A DNA stretch of 64,000 nucleotides from Acetobacterium sp. KB-1 (GCF_003260995.1 NZ_CP030040.1:2272501-2336500); one strand, 5' to 3'. Numbered from the stretch's first letter, positions 36,280-46,766 are shown. Numbers and translations are program-made. The notes: generated by a model from the sequence alone, not told the origin.

Positions 36280-36314
36280 CTATCCTTTATAGCTACTTTT
36301 TAACGCTATTTTAA

Positions 36315-38522
36315 CTAAGCTTTTTCCACAAACGTCGGATCCATTTTTTTGATTCCCACCCCCGGAAACGCGACTGAAATCATGTTATTTTTAACTTCAA
36401 CCACAGTACCAATGCCAAATTTTTTATGTTTAACCTTATCCGTCAACGCAAACCCATTTTCTGATGGACCATTGTGAAGGTTAACGGCATTGGCATTATT
36501 TCTGCGAATAGCTACCTTCGACTGGGTCACCCGTTCAGAAAAAGTCTTATTCTTTTTCGTTTCAATGTCAATTTCCGGCTTACGTTCATAGCGCTGTTTA
36601 TTTTCCACGCAAACTTCATCCGGCATTTCTTTTAAAAATCGCGATGGGGTTTGCAGTTGGCGACGTCCGTAAAGGGTTCTTTCCGCTGCCCAGGAAATGT
36701 AAAGACGTTTCATCGCCCGGGTAATCCCCACATAGCAGATTCGTCGTTCCTCTTCAATTTCCTCCGGCGAATCCATGGCTCGGCCATGGGGGAAGATCCC
36801 TTCTTCCATCCCGGGAATAAAGACAATCGGGAATTCCAGTCCTTTGGCGTTATGAAGCGTCATCAGGAGAACCTTCCCCTGATCACCATCGTACTTGTCG
36901 GTTTCTGACGACAAGGCGACCGTTTCCAGGTAGGCGCTGAGGCTTTGATCATCACTATTTTTTTCAAAGTCTGTGGCGGAAGATACCAGTTCCTGAAGGT
37001 TTTCCAGGCGGCTTTCACCCTTATCCATCTTTCCGGTTTCCAGCATTTCCAGATAGCCGGTTTTTTCAATCACCGCCGTGATCAGCTCGCTTAAGCTGGC
37101 CGTCTCCCGGATTGTTTCTAATTTCTTCATTAATTCGCTAAACGCCCGAACCTTGTTTTTGACGCTGGGACTCAGCTCCGGAATTTCTTCAACATGATGG
37201 AAGGCCTGCATTAAACTAAAGCTTTTAAAATTGGCGTATTCGGCAATTTTTTCAATGGTGGCTGAACCAATCCCCCGCTTGGGCACGTTGACAATTCGCA
37301 TAAAGCCCATGTTGTCTTTAGGATTGCTCAGGACATTTAAATAAGCAATGACATCTTTAATTTCAACCCGCGAATAAAACCCGGTTCCGCCGATTAATTG
37401 AAAAGGCAAGCCGGCCCGCATCAGCGCTTCTTCAAACAACCGGGACTGGGCATTGGTTCGGTACAGAATCGCAAAATCGCCGAAGATACCATTGCCCTTG
37501 GTGATGTTTTCATTAATCTCATCAACAATAAACCGGGCTTCATCATAACCCTGGTTAAACGAAGCAATCATAATTTTTTCATCGCCGTCATTGTTGGTCC
37601 ACAGCGCCTTTTCCTTACGACCGGTATTTTTGGCAATAACACCGTTGGCACAGTCCAGAATCGTCTGGGTTGAGCGGTAGTTCTCTTCCAGTTTAACTAC
37701 CTTGGCGTTGGCGTAGTCTTTTTCAAAATCCAGGATATTGTTGATATCCGCTCCCCGCCAGCCGTAAATACTCTGATCGTCATCGCCGCAGACACAAATA
37801 TTTTTGTATTTGGCGGCCAGCATGTTAACCAGTTCATATTGGCTATGATTGGTATCCTGATATTCATCCACCATAATGTATTTAAAGCGATTCTGATATT
37901 GTTCCAGAATTTCCGGAAAGCCCTTAAATAATACCAGGGTATTGTAGATCAGATCATCAAAATCCATGGCATTGTTTGCTTTTAAGCTTTCCTGGTAGCG
38001 TTTATAATAAAGTCCGACCTTCTCTTTTCTGAAATCGCCGGAATTTTCTTTTAGATAGGCTTCCGGACTGACAAAATTATTCTTGGCCGTTGAGACTTCG
38101 CCGCTTAAAAACTGGTTGGTAAAATATTTGTCATTGAGGCCCAATTCTTTGATTAAGCTTTTATATAAACGCTTCTGATCGTCCATATCATAAATGACAA
38201 AGTTGTCGTCATAACCCAACCATTGTGCATGGGTTCGCATAATTCGGGCACACATGGCGTGAAATGTCGACATCCAGATCCGTTTACTGTCCTCAATCTT
38301 CATTTTGGCAATCCGCTCCCGCATTTCGCCGGCGGCTTTATTGGTAAAAGTGATGGCCAGAATCTGTGAAGGCCATGCCTGTCCTGTTTCAATAATATGG
38401 GCAATGCGATGAATAATAGTTCGTGTTTTCCCTGATCCGGCCCCTGCCAATATTAATAGTGGCCCATCGATGGTTTCTGCTGCTTCTCGTTGTCGAGTGT
38501 TTAACCCGTCTAATAAACTCAT
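36315..38522 (-). CDS. pcrA: ATP-dependent DNA helicase PcrA/UvrD
   Basis: A 735-residue superfamily 1 helicase used in repair and plasmid replication. Walker A is LAGAGSGKTRTI, the DExx motif is MVDEYQDTN, and the other SF1 motifs follow in order (CVCGDDDQSIYGWRGAD, LEENYRSTQ, VLLMTLHNAKGLEFPIVF, RRICYVGITRA). The C-terminal tudor-like tail (KVKHKKFGIGTVVEVKNN) that contacts RNA polymerase in PcrA is present. It is the first gene of the pcrA-ligA pair. Confidence 0.97.
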   Translation of the reverse strand: MSLLDGLNTRQREAAETIDGPLLILAGAGSGKTRTIIHRIAHIIETGQAWPSQILAITFTNKAAGEMRERIAKMKIEDSKRIWMSTFHAMCARIMRTHAQWLGYDDNFVIYDMDDQKRLYKSLIKELGLNDKYFTNQFLSGEVSTAKNNFVSPEAYLKENSGDFRKEKVGLYYKRYQESLKANNAMDFDDLIYNTLVLFKGFPEILEQYQNRFKYIMVDEYQDTNHSQYELVNMLAAKYKNICVCGDDDQSIYGWRGADINNILDFEKDYANAKVVKLEENYRSTQTILDCANGVIAKNTGRKEKALWTNNDGDEKIMIASFNQGYDEARFIVDEINENITKGNGIFGDFAILYRTNAQSRLFEEALMRAGLPFQLIGGTGFYSRVEIKDVIAYLNVLSNPKDNMGFMRIVNVPKRGIGSATIEKIAEYANFKSFSLMQAFHHVEEIPELSPSVKNKVRAFSELMKKLETIRETASLSELITAVIEKTGYLEMLETGKMDKGESRLENLQELVSSATDFEKNSDDQSLSAYLETVALSSETDKYDGDQGKVLLMTLHNAKGLEFPIVFIPGMEEGIFPHGRAMDSPEEIEEERRICYVGITRAMKRLYISWAAERTLYGRRQLQTPSRFLKEMPDEVCVENKQRYERKPEIDIETKKNKTFSERVTQSKVAIRRNNANAVNLHNGPSENGFALTDKVKHKKFGIGTVVEVKNNMISVAFPGVGIKKMDPTFVEKA

Positions 38523-38611
38523 GTGTTCTCCTAAATATTTATTTCATAGTTAATTGCAAAAATTATAAGAACTTCAGGCTCCGTTTTGCAACGCTCTAAT
38601 TTGTTTCATTC

Positions 38612-39751
38612 TTAAAATTTCTTTTCGCCATAATAAATGCTTGTTAAGACCTTATCCATCTTGGCTGCATCCATTTTAATTGGATTTCTCTGGGTGGAGC
38701 CCATCAGCGAATTTTTTAGTAACTCATCATAATTGGCTTTAAATTCTTCTTCCGGGATGCCAGCAGCCTGAAAGGAGCTGGGGATTTCGAAAGTTTTGTT
38801 GAGCTCTTTAATTTCATCGATAATGTTTTTCCCGATTAACCGGGATAGCTGTTCCAGTTCCTCGGCCACCTGCGGATCCTGCCCATTATATTCCAGTACA
38901 TAGGGCAGAGCAATGGCATTTAGCAGTCCATGACTGGTACCAAAGCGCCCCCCAAAAGCATGGGCAATGCCATGGTCCATTCCCAGACCGGCATTTTGAA
39001 AGGCGAACCCGGCCAGACAGGAAAAGTTGTGAACATGCTGCCGACTTTTTATATCCCCGCTTTCAAAGGACTGGCGCAGATACTTAAGTAAACCTTCTAC
39101 GGCCCCTTTTGCCATGGTTTTGGTGAAGTCATCGGCGCTTTTATTAATCATCGCTTCCAGACCATGGGTCAGGGCATCCATCCCCGATTCCACTATCACA
39201 TCGGGTGGCATTGATAAAGTCAGTTCCCCATCTAAAATAGCCAGATCGGGAATAAAGGCCTTCGTTTTTAGCCCTATTTTAATATTTTCTTCCGGGAAGG
39301 TAATCACGGCTGCCCGGGTAACCTCAGAGGCCGTTCCGGAGGTTGAGGGAATCGCCACCAGTTTGATCCGCTCCCGTTTTTCCGGTGCCTGACCAGCCTT
39401 GATCGCTTCGATGGTTAACCCATTGTACTCGCACATCAGGGTCATGACCTTGGCAGCATCGAGAACCGAACCGCCACCAATGGCAATCACTACATCCGGA
39501 TTAAACGCCTTCATCTTTAACAGACCCGCTTCTACATCACAAACGCTGGGGTTTGCTCCAATGCCGCTAAGGATATCATAATCCTTAGCAACTTCTTTTA
39601 AAAGGGCTTCGGCCCGTTTGATGGTCCCATTTCTAAATAAAGCGGTTCTTCCGGTTACGATAAAAAACCGTTGCCCCACTATCTCTCTAATGGTATCCAA
39701 GGTGCCGGGACCGGTTATGATCTCGTCTCCGCAAAACTTTAAACTGCTCAC
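38612..39751 (-). CDS. Iron-containing alcohol dehydrogenase
   Basis: A 379-residue group III alcohol dehydrogenase. The NAD-binding GGGSVLDAAKV motif and the iron-binding region (DALTHGLEAM; GMDHGIAHAFGGRFGTSHG) with its conserved histidines are present. It oxidises or makes a small alcohol; the substrate is not clear. Its start overlaps the histidine-kinase stop by 4 bases, so it is co-translated with a two-component system, an unusual setting. Confidence 0.92.
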   Translation of the reverse strand: MSSLKFCGDEIITGPGTLDTIREIVGQRFFIVTGRTALFRNGTIKRAEALLKEVAKDYDILSGIGANPSVCDVEAGLLKMKAFNPDVVIAIGGGSVLDAAKVMTLMCEYNGLTIEAIKAGQAPEKRERIKLVAIPSTSGTASEVTRAAVITFPEENIKIGLKTKAFIPDLAILDGELTLSMPPDVIVESGMDALTHGLEAMINKSADDFTKTMAKGAVEGLLKYLRQSFESGDIKSRQHVHNFSCLAGFAFQNAGLGMDHGIAHAFGGRFGTSHGLLNAIALPYVLEYNGQDPQVAEELEQLSRLIGKNIIDEIKELNKTFEIPSSFQAAGIPEEEFKANYDELLKNSLMGSTQRNPIKMDAAKMDKVLTSIYYGEKKF

Positions 39752-41061
39752 TTTATATCTACCCCCTTATCAAAATTGAGTGTAATCTTTGTCCCTTTTT
39801 TTTCTTCACTTTCAATGGTCATACCGGCATGGTGCTCATCGACAATCCAATTAGCAATCGACAAGCCCAGTCCCGTTCCACCCTCGGTTCGGGATCGGGC
39901 CTTGTCAACCCGATAAAACCGCTGCGTTACCTTTTCTATCTGATCTTTGGCAATCCCAATCCCCTGGTCGATAACCGCCACTGACACCCCCTGAAGCGTC
40001 TTCTTCCCAATAAGGCGAATACTGGTATTTTCACCGCTGTATTTAATCGCATTATCCAAAAGAATCACCAGTAACTGGGTAATCTGCTTTTCATCGCCGA
40101 TAATGATCAGATCATCCTCCAGCTTGTTGCTAAAAGAAATTCCCTTTTTCCCGGCTAAAGGTGCCATTTTTTCACAAACCATCTTGATTATATAGGTTAA
40201 ATCGACCGGTTCTCGCTGTACCATCATATCCCCGGAATCGGCCCGGGCTAAGAACATCAGATCTTCAACAATGTGCTGCATCCACTGGATCTCATCATAA
40301 GCGTTATTGATCCAGGTCAGCTGACTCTCCACACTTTCATCGGTGCTGGCTTTGACCACTTCCAGATTTGTCTGAATCACGGCAATCGGTGTCCGTAGCT
40401 CATGAGAAGCGTCGGCCAGAAATTCCTGTTGACGTTCGACACTTTTTTTAATCGGAATCAGAGAACGGCCAGACAAAAAATAGCCACCCAGAAAAGATAA
40501 CGAGGCTCCGATCAGGATCGTAAATCCCACCATTTCCTGTGCATTTCCTAACAGTGATCGTTCCGACGCCATATTTTTCATGGCCTGAACAATTTTTAAT
40601 TCACCATTTTTGTTGACCACCGCATAGGTGCAAATCTTATAATCCTTATCGCCTTGCTTATAATCGCTAATCAGATACTTTTCTTTGTTCTCTTCAAAAT
40701 AGTGTTTCGAAATTTCTAGCAGCTTTGCTTCTTCAAGGGGAAGCAAGTAAGATTGATCCAGCACTTTAAACTGTTGATCAAAAATTATATAGGAGATATT
40801 ATTCTGAACAAGACTACGGGCATACTCAAAATATCCCTGTTTTTCTTCTTCGGTCACCTCGTCTCCCGCTTCCTGTCGTTCCAGATATTCAATTTCATTG
40901 GCCAACTGGGAACAGTATATCTTAAGATTATTATTCACGTTTGTCTCCACATCCATACTCAAAACCACGTACAGAAAAACGGAAATAAATAATAGGAGTC
41001 CGATAAGGACTCCCGTATTCATAAGAGTAAGGTTGATCCGAAGTTTGTTAAGGCTTAACAT
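39748..41061 (-). CDS. Sensor histidine kinase
   Basis: A 437-residue kinase with two membrane helices (about residues 13-33 and 178-198), an outer domain of about 145 residues between them, and a core with HisKA (FLADASHELRTPIAVIQTNL), N-box (LLDNAIKYSGEN), and G-box (GGTGLGLSIANWIVDEH). The linker after the second helix is short and has no clear HAMP domain. It overlaps the regulator gene by 14 bases and the alcohol-dehydrogenase gene by 4. The signal is unknown. Confidence 0.9.
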   Translation of the reverse strand: MLSLNKLRINLTLMNTGVLIGLLLFISVFLYVVLSMDVETNVNNNLKIYCSQLANEIEYLERQEAGDEVTEEEKQGYFEYARSLVQNNISYIIFDQQFKVLDQSYLLPLEEAKLLEISKHYFEENKEKYLISDYKQGDKDYKICTYAVVNKNGELKIVQAMKNMASERSLLGNAQEMVGFTILIGASLSFLGGYFLSGRSLIPIKKSVERQQEFLADASHELRTPIAVIQTNLEVVKASTDESVESQLTWINNAYDEIQWMQHIVEDLMFLARADSGDMMVQREPVDLTYIIKMVCEKMAPLAGKKGISFSNKLEDDLIIIGDEKQITQLLVILLDNAIKYSGENTSIRLIGKKTLQGVSVAVIDQGIGIAKDQIEKVTQRFYRVDKARSRTEGGTGLGLSIANWIVDEHHAGMTIESEEKKGTKITLNFDKGVDIK

Positions 41062-41731
41062 TCTCCTTCTCCTTTAAAACATAACCCAATCCGCGGATGG
41101 TTTTTATATAGGTTTGCGAGGTGTCCAGCTTTTTTCTTAAATAATGGACATAGATTTCGACACTATTCTCCATCGCCAGGCTCTCGATCCCCCAGATCCG
41201 GTCCAAGATCTGTTCTTTTGAGATGATCATACCGGGATTCCGAATAAACATTTCCAGCAATTGGGCTTCCTTGGCAGTAAGCCGATTTAAGACCTCATCG
41301 ACATACAATTCCCCGGAATTAATATTTAATGAAATGTTTGAAAAGTGAATCACATTATCCTGGTAAACCTCCCAGGGGCGACGGCCCAGGGCTCTTACCC
41401 GGGCAATCAACTCTTCTGTGACAAAGGGTTTAACCAGATAATCATCGGCACCCATATTTAGTCCGTTGACCTTGTCTTTGGTGTCATCCTTGGCGGTTAA
41501 CAAAAGAATTGGTACATTCTTTCCCGCTTCCCGAATTGATCGCAGAATTTCCAAACCGGTCATTCCCGGCAGCATAATATCCAGGATAATGACATCGTAG
41601 ACATCATTCTCACTGAGTAACTTGCCTTCGATCCCATCATTAACAACGTCAACTAATATTTTATTTTTTTCAAAAATCTTCCCCAATGCTGCGGCCAGGG
41701 GCTTTTCATCCTCAACTAAAAGAACACGCAT
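41048..41731 (-). CDS. OmpR-family response regulator
   Basis: A 227-residue regulator: receiver domain with the acidic EDE pocket, phospho-acceptor in VIILDIMLPGMTG and KPF (LVKPFVT), then a winged helix (LTAKEAQLLEMF, SVEIYVHYLRKKL, TIRGLGYVLKE). GAGGAG lies in the 12-bp gap after the upstream 694-residue gene, so the regulator is likely read in the same transcript. It overlaps its kinase by 14 bases. Confidence 0.92.
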   Translation of the reverse strand: MRVLLVEDEKPLAAALGKIFEKNKILVDVVNDGIEGKLLSENDVYDVIILDIMLPGMTGLEILRSIREAGKNVPILLLTAKDDTKDKVNGLNMGADDYLVKPFVTEELIARVRALGRRPWEVYQDNVIHFSNISLNINSGELYVDEVLNRLTAKEAQLLEMFIRNPGMIISKEQILDRIWGIESLAMENSVEIYVHYLRKKLDTSQTYIKTIRGLGYVLKEKENVKP

Positions 41732-41743
41732 GGTTTTTCTCCT

Positions 41744-43828
41744 CTATAGGTTGCTCTCATCCTTCTTTAGGTTACTCTCATCCTTCTTTTTTTCTGGAAA
41801 CACCTCTTCTAGCAATTTTTCCATCGGAAGAACGGTTCCTTTAAAATCTGGTTCTTCAATGACCCGACGGCATTCCAGAAAAATCCGCACCGCTCCCTCA
41901 TAATTCTCCAGAAAATTATCTGACTGAAGGACTTCCCGGTCCATCAAATGATAGATGAATAATCCCATAAAGTAGACCTTATCCGGCTCAATCTTCTTGA
42001 GATTCGCGTACTTGAAAAACGCCGAAAGCGCATTATCTTCTTTATCCAGAATTTCGCCGGCAATCCGCACCCATTCCTGAGATAGGGTCTCGGTGACCGC
42101 CTCTTTAAAAGCGACCCATAAAATCGCCCGAGCCACCGAATCTTCGACAATATTTAGCGAGTTTTGAACGGCTTCAGCCCCGCGGTTGAAGGCTTCAATA
42201 ATTTTGGGAGCATAGGTGATCTGGCCTAGGGTATAGTTTTTTCTGAGCCCGGCATCGGTATCGATCAGTTTATTCAGCAGGATATCATCCTTTTTGAGTT
42301 CGGTTTGAATCACATACCACTCATCATAGATACAGTAGGGCAAAAATCCAAAATCATTAAAAATATGATTAATAATCCGCTGTACCTGGAGATATTTATC
42401 CCGCTTTCGCTGAACTTCTTTCTGTTTTTTGAGAAAGGTCTCCATCTGATAATAAAGGTTGTGTCGTTCAAAAAAACGTTCCATCTGGGCAATGGTTTCC
42501 GGTTCATCGCTATAAAAAATCAGTTCATCCAGTTCCCGCTGCTCTTCCCCCAGACTTCGGCCATTATTCATAATCAACTGTAAATACTGCTTGTCCTCAT
42601 AGGTCACCCGGTTGCAGGGATGATAGAGCGGATTGGGGAAGGTTTCGGTATAGATAAAAAACACCTGATGACTCCGTCTAAAATAAATAATATAGCCCTT
42701 GGTGGTAAAAAATCCCCAACCCTTGTCACTGGGTTTATTACCATGCTTGATATGAAACCCTTCCGTGTAAAGACAATTTTTAAGGAGGTAGGTGACAATC
42801 TTTTCGTTATTGTCAATGCCCATGTTCCTCAGATTCTGTCGATAATAAGCCCAAAGCAGTTCAATAGCGGTGCCTTTGGGATCAAACAAAGCCTCCATGG
42901 AAAACATTTTTTGACTTTTTAAGTTTTTGACAATACACAAAAGTAAACAATCCAAATGGACTGCCTCGATAAATTCACCGGGTTTTATTTTTCCCAGATC
43001 TTCAACCACGCGGTCATTAAAATATTCCAGACTATCTTTTTTGAGCTTATCCTGAAGTTTCCCGGTCTTCTGATTAAACCGATCAATGGCGTTGGCCACT
43101 GAAAACAGCACACTTTCTGAAACAAGGGTCAGGACTACCTTTTTTTTCTTATCCCAGGGATAAAAAACATTTTTCAGGATCACTTCATTGATGATTTCTG
43201 ATGATTGCACCTGATAATCGACCTGCACATCGCTGGGAATGGAAATATAAATCAGTTTGGGATTATCAAGGGTATCGATGATCAGGCCCCGGCGGCTCAA
43301 AAACACATTGGCTTTAATGAGTTCATCCTCAACGCCACAGTTAACTTCCACTTCTTCTAAAAATTGTTCGTTCTGGATCATATAGGCAATAAAATTTCGG
43401 GTGGTGTCGAGTCCCTGTTCAATTAAATTAGCTTCGAACCCGTAAAGCAGTAGAATATGGACGATCCGCACGATATCGCGTTGCCGGTCGACACCACGGC
43501 TTTCTTTGGCCCGAATAAAGGTCTGATTAAGAGGGGAGTTCAAATCATAGTAGTCTGGTGCTACCGAAAAGAGCGCCTCAACGGCCAGTAGAATCAACAG
43601 ATCGACCTCGACTGAGACCATCCCATTTTTTTGAACATCCTTATTTTTCTTAAGGTTATTCATCATCCATTGGTGCATATCCTCTAATTTTTCAACACCC
43701 TTTTTTAAGATACTGTTACAGTCGCCGCAAAGGACATCATATTTTATACTTAATCTATCATTATCTAATTTATAATTTCTATCAAAAAAACCGATTGTTT
43801 TTCCACATTTATTACACGGTGTTTTCAT
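41744..43828 (-). CDS. 694-residue protein with N-terminal zinc ribbon, function unknown
   Basis: I do not recognise the main body. Residues 1-40 form a likely zinc ribbon (C5-x2-C8 and C34-x2-C37) with the GKTIGFFDRNYKL pattern of DUF4428-like modules. The following 650 residues are soluble, charged and mostly helical, with no membrane segment or known catalytic motif; the middle (about 340-460) has the GWGFFTTKGYIIYFR stretch resembling PH-like folds found beside DUF4428. The C-terminus is a tandem heptapeptide KKDESNL, twice, from a 21-bp direct duplication at 41748-41789. It is the first gene of an apparent operon with a response regulator, a kinase and an alcohol dehydrogenase. Confidence 0.7.
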   Translation of the reverse strand: MKTPCNKCGKTIGFFDRNYKLDNDRLSIKYDVLCGDCNSILKKGVEKLEDMHQWMMNNLKKNKDVQKNGMVSVEVDLLILLAVEALFSVAPDYYDLNSPLNQTFIRAKESRGVDRQRDIVRIVHILLLYGFEANLIEQGLDTTRNFIAYMIQNEQFLEEVEVNCGVEDELIKANVFLSRRGLIIDTLDNPKLIYISIPSDVQVDYQVQSSEIINEVILKNVFYPWDKKKKVVLTLVSESVLFSVANAIDRFNQKTGKLQDKLKKDSLEYFNDRVVEDLGKIKPGEFIEAVHLDCLLLCIVKNLKSQKMFSMEALFDPKGTAIELLWAYYRQNLRNMGIDNNEKIVTYLLKNCLYTEGFHIKHGNKPSDKGWGFFTTKGYIIYFRRSHQVFFIYTETFPNPLYHPCNRVTYEDKQYLQLIMNNGRSLGEEQRELDELIFYSDEPETIAQMERFFERHNLYYQMETFLKKQKEVQRKRDKYLQVQRIINHIFNDFGFLPYCIYDEWYVIQTELKKDDILLNKLIDTDAGLRKNYTLGQITYAPKIIEAFNRGAEAVQNSLNIVEDSVARAILWVAFKEAVTETLSQEWVRIAGEILDKEDNALSAFFKYANLKKIEPDKVYFMGLFIYHLMDREVLQSDNFLENYEGAVRIFLECRRVIEEPDFKGTVLPMEKLLEEVFPEKKKDESNLKKDESNL
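41748..41789. repeat. 21-bp tandem duplication at the gene end
   Basis: Two 21-bp copies with one mismatch (AGGTTGCTCTCATCC... and AGGTTACTCTCATCC...) encode the repeated C-terminal KKDESNL. The repeat keeps frame, so it can grow or shrink without breaking the gene. Confidence 0.85.
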
Positions 43829-43962
43829 TATTTACAATCCTTCCCTATCGTCCTGCTTACTTTTCTCTATATTCATGAATTATCACTTGCTTTTTTTACA
43901 GGCCATACCTATTGTATTGATGTCACTGTGTATAGTTTACCATAAAACTGGGCTTTTTACTC

Positions 43963-44004
43963 AAAAAAAATAAAAGAGCAAACTAAATTAAGGTTGCTCT
44001 TTTA
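43963..44004 (-). terminator. Terminator of mnmA
   Basis: AAAAGAGCAA and TTGCTCTTTT form a stem followed on the minus strand by TTTATTTTTTTT, 19 bp past the mnmA stop. Confidence 0.9.
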
Positions 44005-44022
44005 TCGCTTAAATTGGGTTTA

Positions 44023-45099
<1,077 letters not shown>

Positions 45100-45148
45100 T
45101 TACATTTCCCCCTCTGATTTTTTCAACCAAAATCCACGTTAATTTTTA

Positions 45149-46336
45149 TCAAACCATTTCTTTAGCCATTTTTTTTGCTAATTCATTTAAATCAATGACG
45201 TCCTGTTCGTCCGGCGTTCCCTTAATCATCAGGATCTCATCAATGGTGTCGACCTTTGCCTCGTTGATAAAATAATTAAAGTTTTTATCAGCTCCACCAC
45301 TCCAGCTGTAGTTTGCAAAAAATCCAACCTTATGATTGTCAACTTTTATTTCACCCAATTTATAAAGCAAACTGGCCATTTTCGGAAAAATCTGTCCGTA
45401 GTAGGATGGCGCCCCTAAAAACAAACCTTTGTACTTCCAGATATCGGATATGATAAAGGAAATATCGGTTTTAGCCACATCATAAAGCTTTACCTCTTTG
45501 ACGCCTTCGTTTTTTAAGGCAATGGCTAAAATTTCTGCTGATTTCTGGGTACAACCATACATCGAACCGTAGGCAATCACAACACCAGGAACCGTTTCCT
45601 TCTTGCTCATTTTGACGTACATATCCAGAATATGTCTGGGATTATCCCGCCAGATCAAGCCATGAGATGGACAAATCGTCCCCATTTCGACATCGCAAAG
45701 TTTGTTAAGTGCTTTTAAAGCCTGACTGGCCACCTTGCCAACAATACAGGCATAATAGCGACGGGTTGGTTCTTCAAAGGCTGCCAGATCATTTTCATCA
45801 TCAAAAATGCTGCCCTCTGGCGTTTTAAAGCTGCCAAAAATATCCATGGAAAAGAGCACCTTGTCATTAATATCATAGGTAACCATGGATTCCGGCCAAT
45901 GAACCATCGGAGTCATGAAAAATTGGAGGGTGTGTTTTCCCAGACACAACGTATCGCCATCACACACCTCATGAAGATTTTCGGTGATCTTATAAAAATT
46001 GTTCATAATCGGGAACGTTTTTTTGTTTCCGACAATGACCAAATCCGGATATTCTGCCAACAAATCAGTAATTCCACTGGAATGATCGGGCTCCATATGA
46101 TTGACAATCAGGTAATCCACCTTTTTATCGCCTATAATGGATTTAATCTTTTCTATATACTCATCAGCTTTGATGGTTTTAACCGTGTCAATAATGGCCA
46201 CTTTTTCATCATTGATCACATACGCATTATAAGAAACGCCGTCCTGATCAATTGGCCATAGTCCTTCAAAAAGTGTCGTCTGATAATCATTCGCGCCTAC
46301 CCAAAATATATCGTCTTTAATTTTTACTGCATTCAT
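45149..46336 (-). CDS. A-type flavodiiron protein (flavoprotein FprA)
   Basis: A 395-residue soluble enzyme that reduces O2 to water and/or NO to N2O with two iron atoms and FMN. The metallo-beta-lactamase domain (about 1-250) has the iron ligands H80, E82, D84, H85 in HMEPDH, then H in MVHWPES, D in SMDIFG and H in CPSHGL. A flavodoxin domain follows from about 253 (VVIAYGSMYGCTQKSAE). Electrons normally come from rubredoxin or a reduced flavin partner, which is not in view. It protects strict anaerobes such as acetogens from oxygen. It has its own promoter and precedes mnmA. Confidence 0.95.
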   Translation of the reverse strand: MNAVKIKDDIFWVGANDYQTTLFEGLWPIDQDGVSYNAYVINDEKVAIIDTVKTIKADEYIEKIKSIIGDKKVDYLIVNHMEPDHSSGITDLLAEYPDLVIVGNKKTFPIMNNFYKITENLHEVCDGDTLCLGKHTLQFFMTPMVHWPESMVTYDINDKVLFSMDIFGSFKTPEGSIFDDENDLAAFEEPTRRYYACIVGKVASQALKALNKLCDVEMGTICPSHGLIWRDNPRHILDMYVKMSKKETVPGVVIAYGSMYGCTQKSAEILAIALKNEGVKEVKLYDVAKTDISFIISDIWKYKGLFLGAPSYYGQIFPKMASLLYKLGEIKVDNHKVGFFANYSWSGGADKNFNYFINEAKVDTIDEILMIKGTPDEQDVIDLNELAKKMAKEMV

Positions 46337-46373
46337 GTTATTTCCCCACTTTCCTTATGTTTTCTCGACCTTA

Positions 46374-46402
46374 AATATAACCTTAAATAGAAAATATTTC
46401 AA
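46374..46402 (-). promoter_or_regulatory. Promoter of the flavodiiron protein gene
   Basis: Minus-strand TTGAAA (46402-46397) and TATATT (46379-46374) are 17 bp apart, about 35 bp before the start codon. Confidence 0.7.
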
Positions 46403-46406
46403 GAGC

Positions 46407-46470
46407 AAAAAAAATGATCACCCCATACCACTTACGCGAATAAGACCAAGTTGAGCCTTTGTATGGGGTG
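46407..46470 (-). terminator. Long-loop hairpin with T8 upstream of fprA
   Basis: CACCCCATAC (46419-46428) and GTATGGGGTG (46461-46470) form a perfect 10-bp stem with a 32-base loop. On the minus strand it is followed after four bases by eight T (46414-46407), so it may terminate a minus-strand transcript that starts further upstream. Confidence 0.5.
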
Positions 46471-46487
46471 TGAGGATGGTCAAAAAA

Positions 46488-46559
46488 TAAAAAAGAGGTG
46501 CTCGACACACCTCTTTTTTAAGAAAATTAAGAAAGGAAATTAAAACGTTTTCACACCAT
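46488..46559 (-). ncRNA. Candidate small RNA (promoter-terminator unit without ORF)
   Basis: A minus-strand promoter (TGGATT at 46594-46589, 17 bp, TATAAT at 46571-46566) would start an RNA near 46559. It would run about 70 bases and end at the strong hairpin AAAAAAGAGGTG / CACCTCTTTTTT (46491-46519). There is no ORF of useful length. This is inferred from signal spacing only. Confidence 0.35.
46491..46520. terminator. Strong intrinsic terminator hairpin
   Basis: AAAAGAGGTG and CACCTCTTTT form a perfect stem around a CTCGACA-type loop, with A- and T-runs on both sides, so it can work in both directions. Confidence 0.85.
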
Positions 46560-46692
46560 GGGCTTATTATAACCGATTACATTTTAAAAATCCAGTACTT
46601 TTTTCTATTTTTTGTGCATTACTTTAGTTTTCTCCCACTTTCTGTCTTTGTTACTTAACAAAAGCTTAGTATAAATTTTACCCTCCATTCCG

Positions 46693-46722
46693 TTTACAGT
46701 TTTTTTGAAGCTATGCTATAAT
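46693..46722 (+). promoter_or_regulatory. Promoter of the 94-residue orphan gene
   Basis: TTTACA (46693-46698) and TATAAT (46717-46722) with an 18-bp spacer on the plus strand. Confidence 0.65.
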
Positions 46723-46766
46723 GACGATGATTAACACATTTATCTGAAGTGAAAGGAGCTGGTAAA

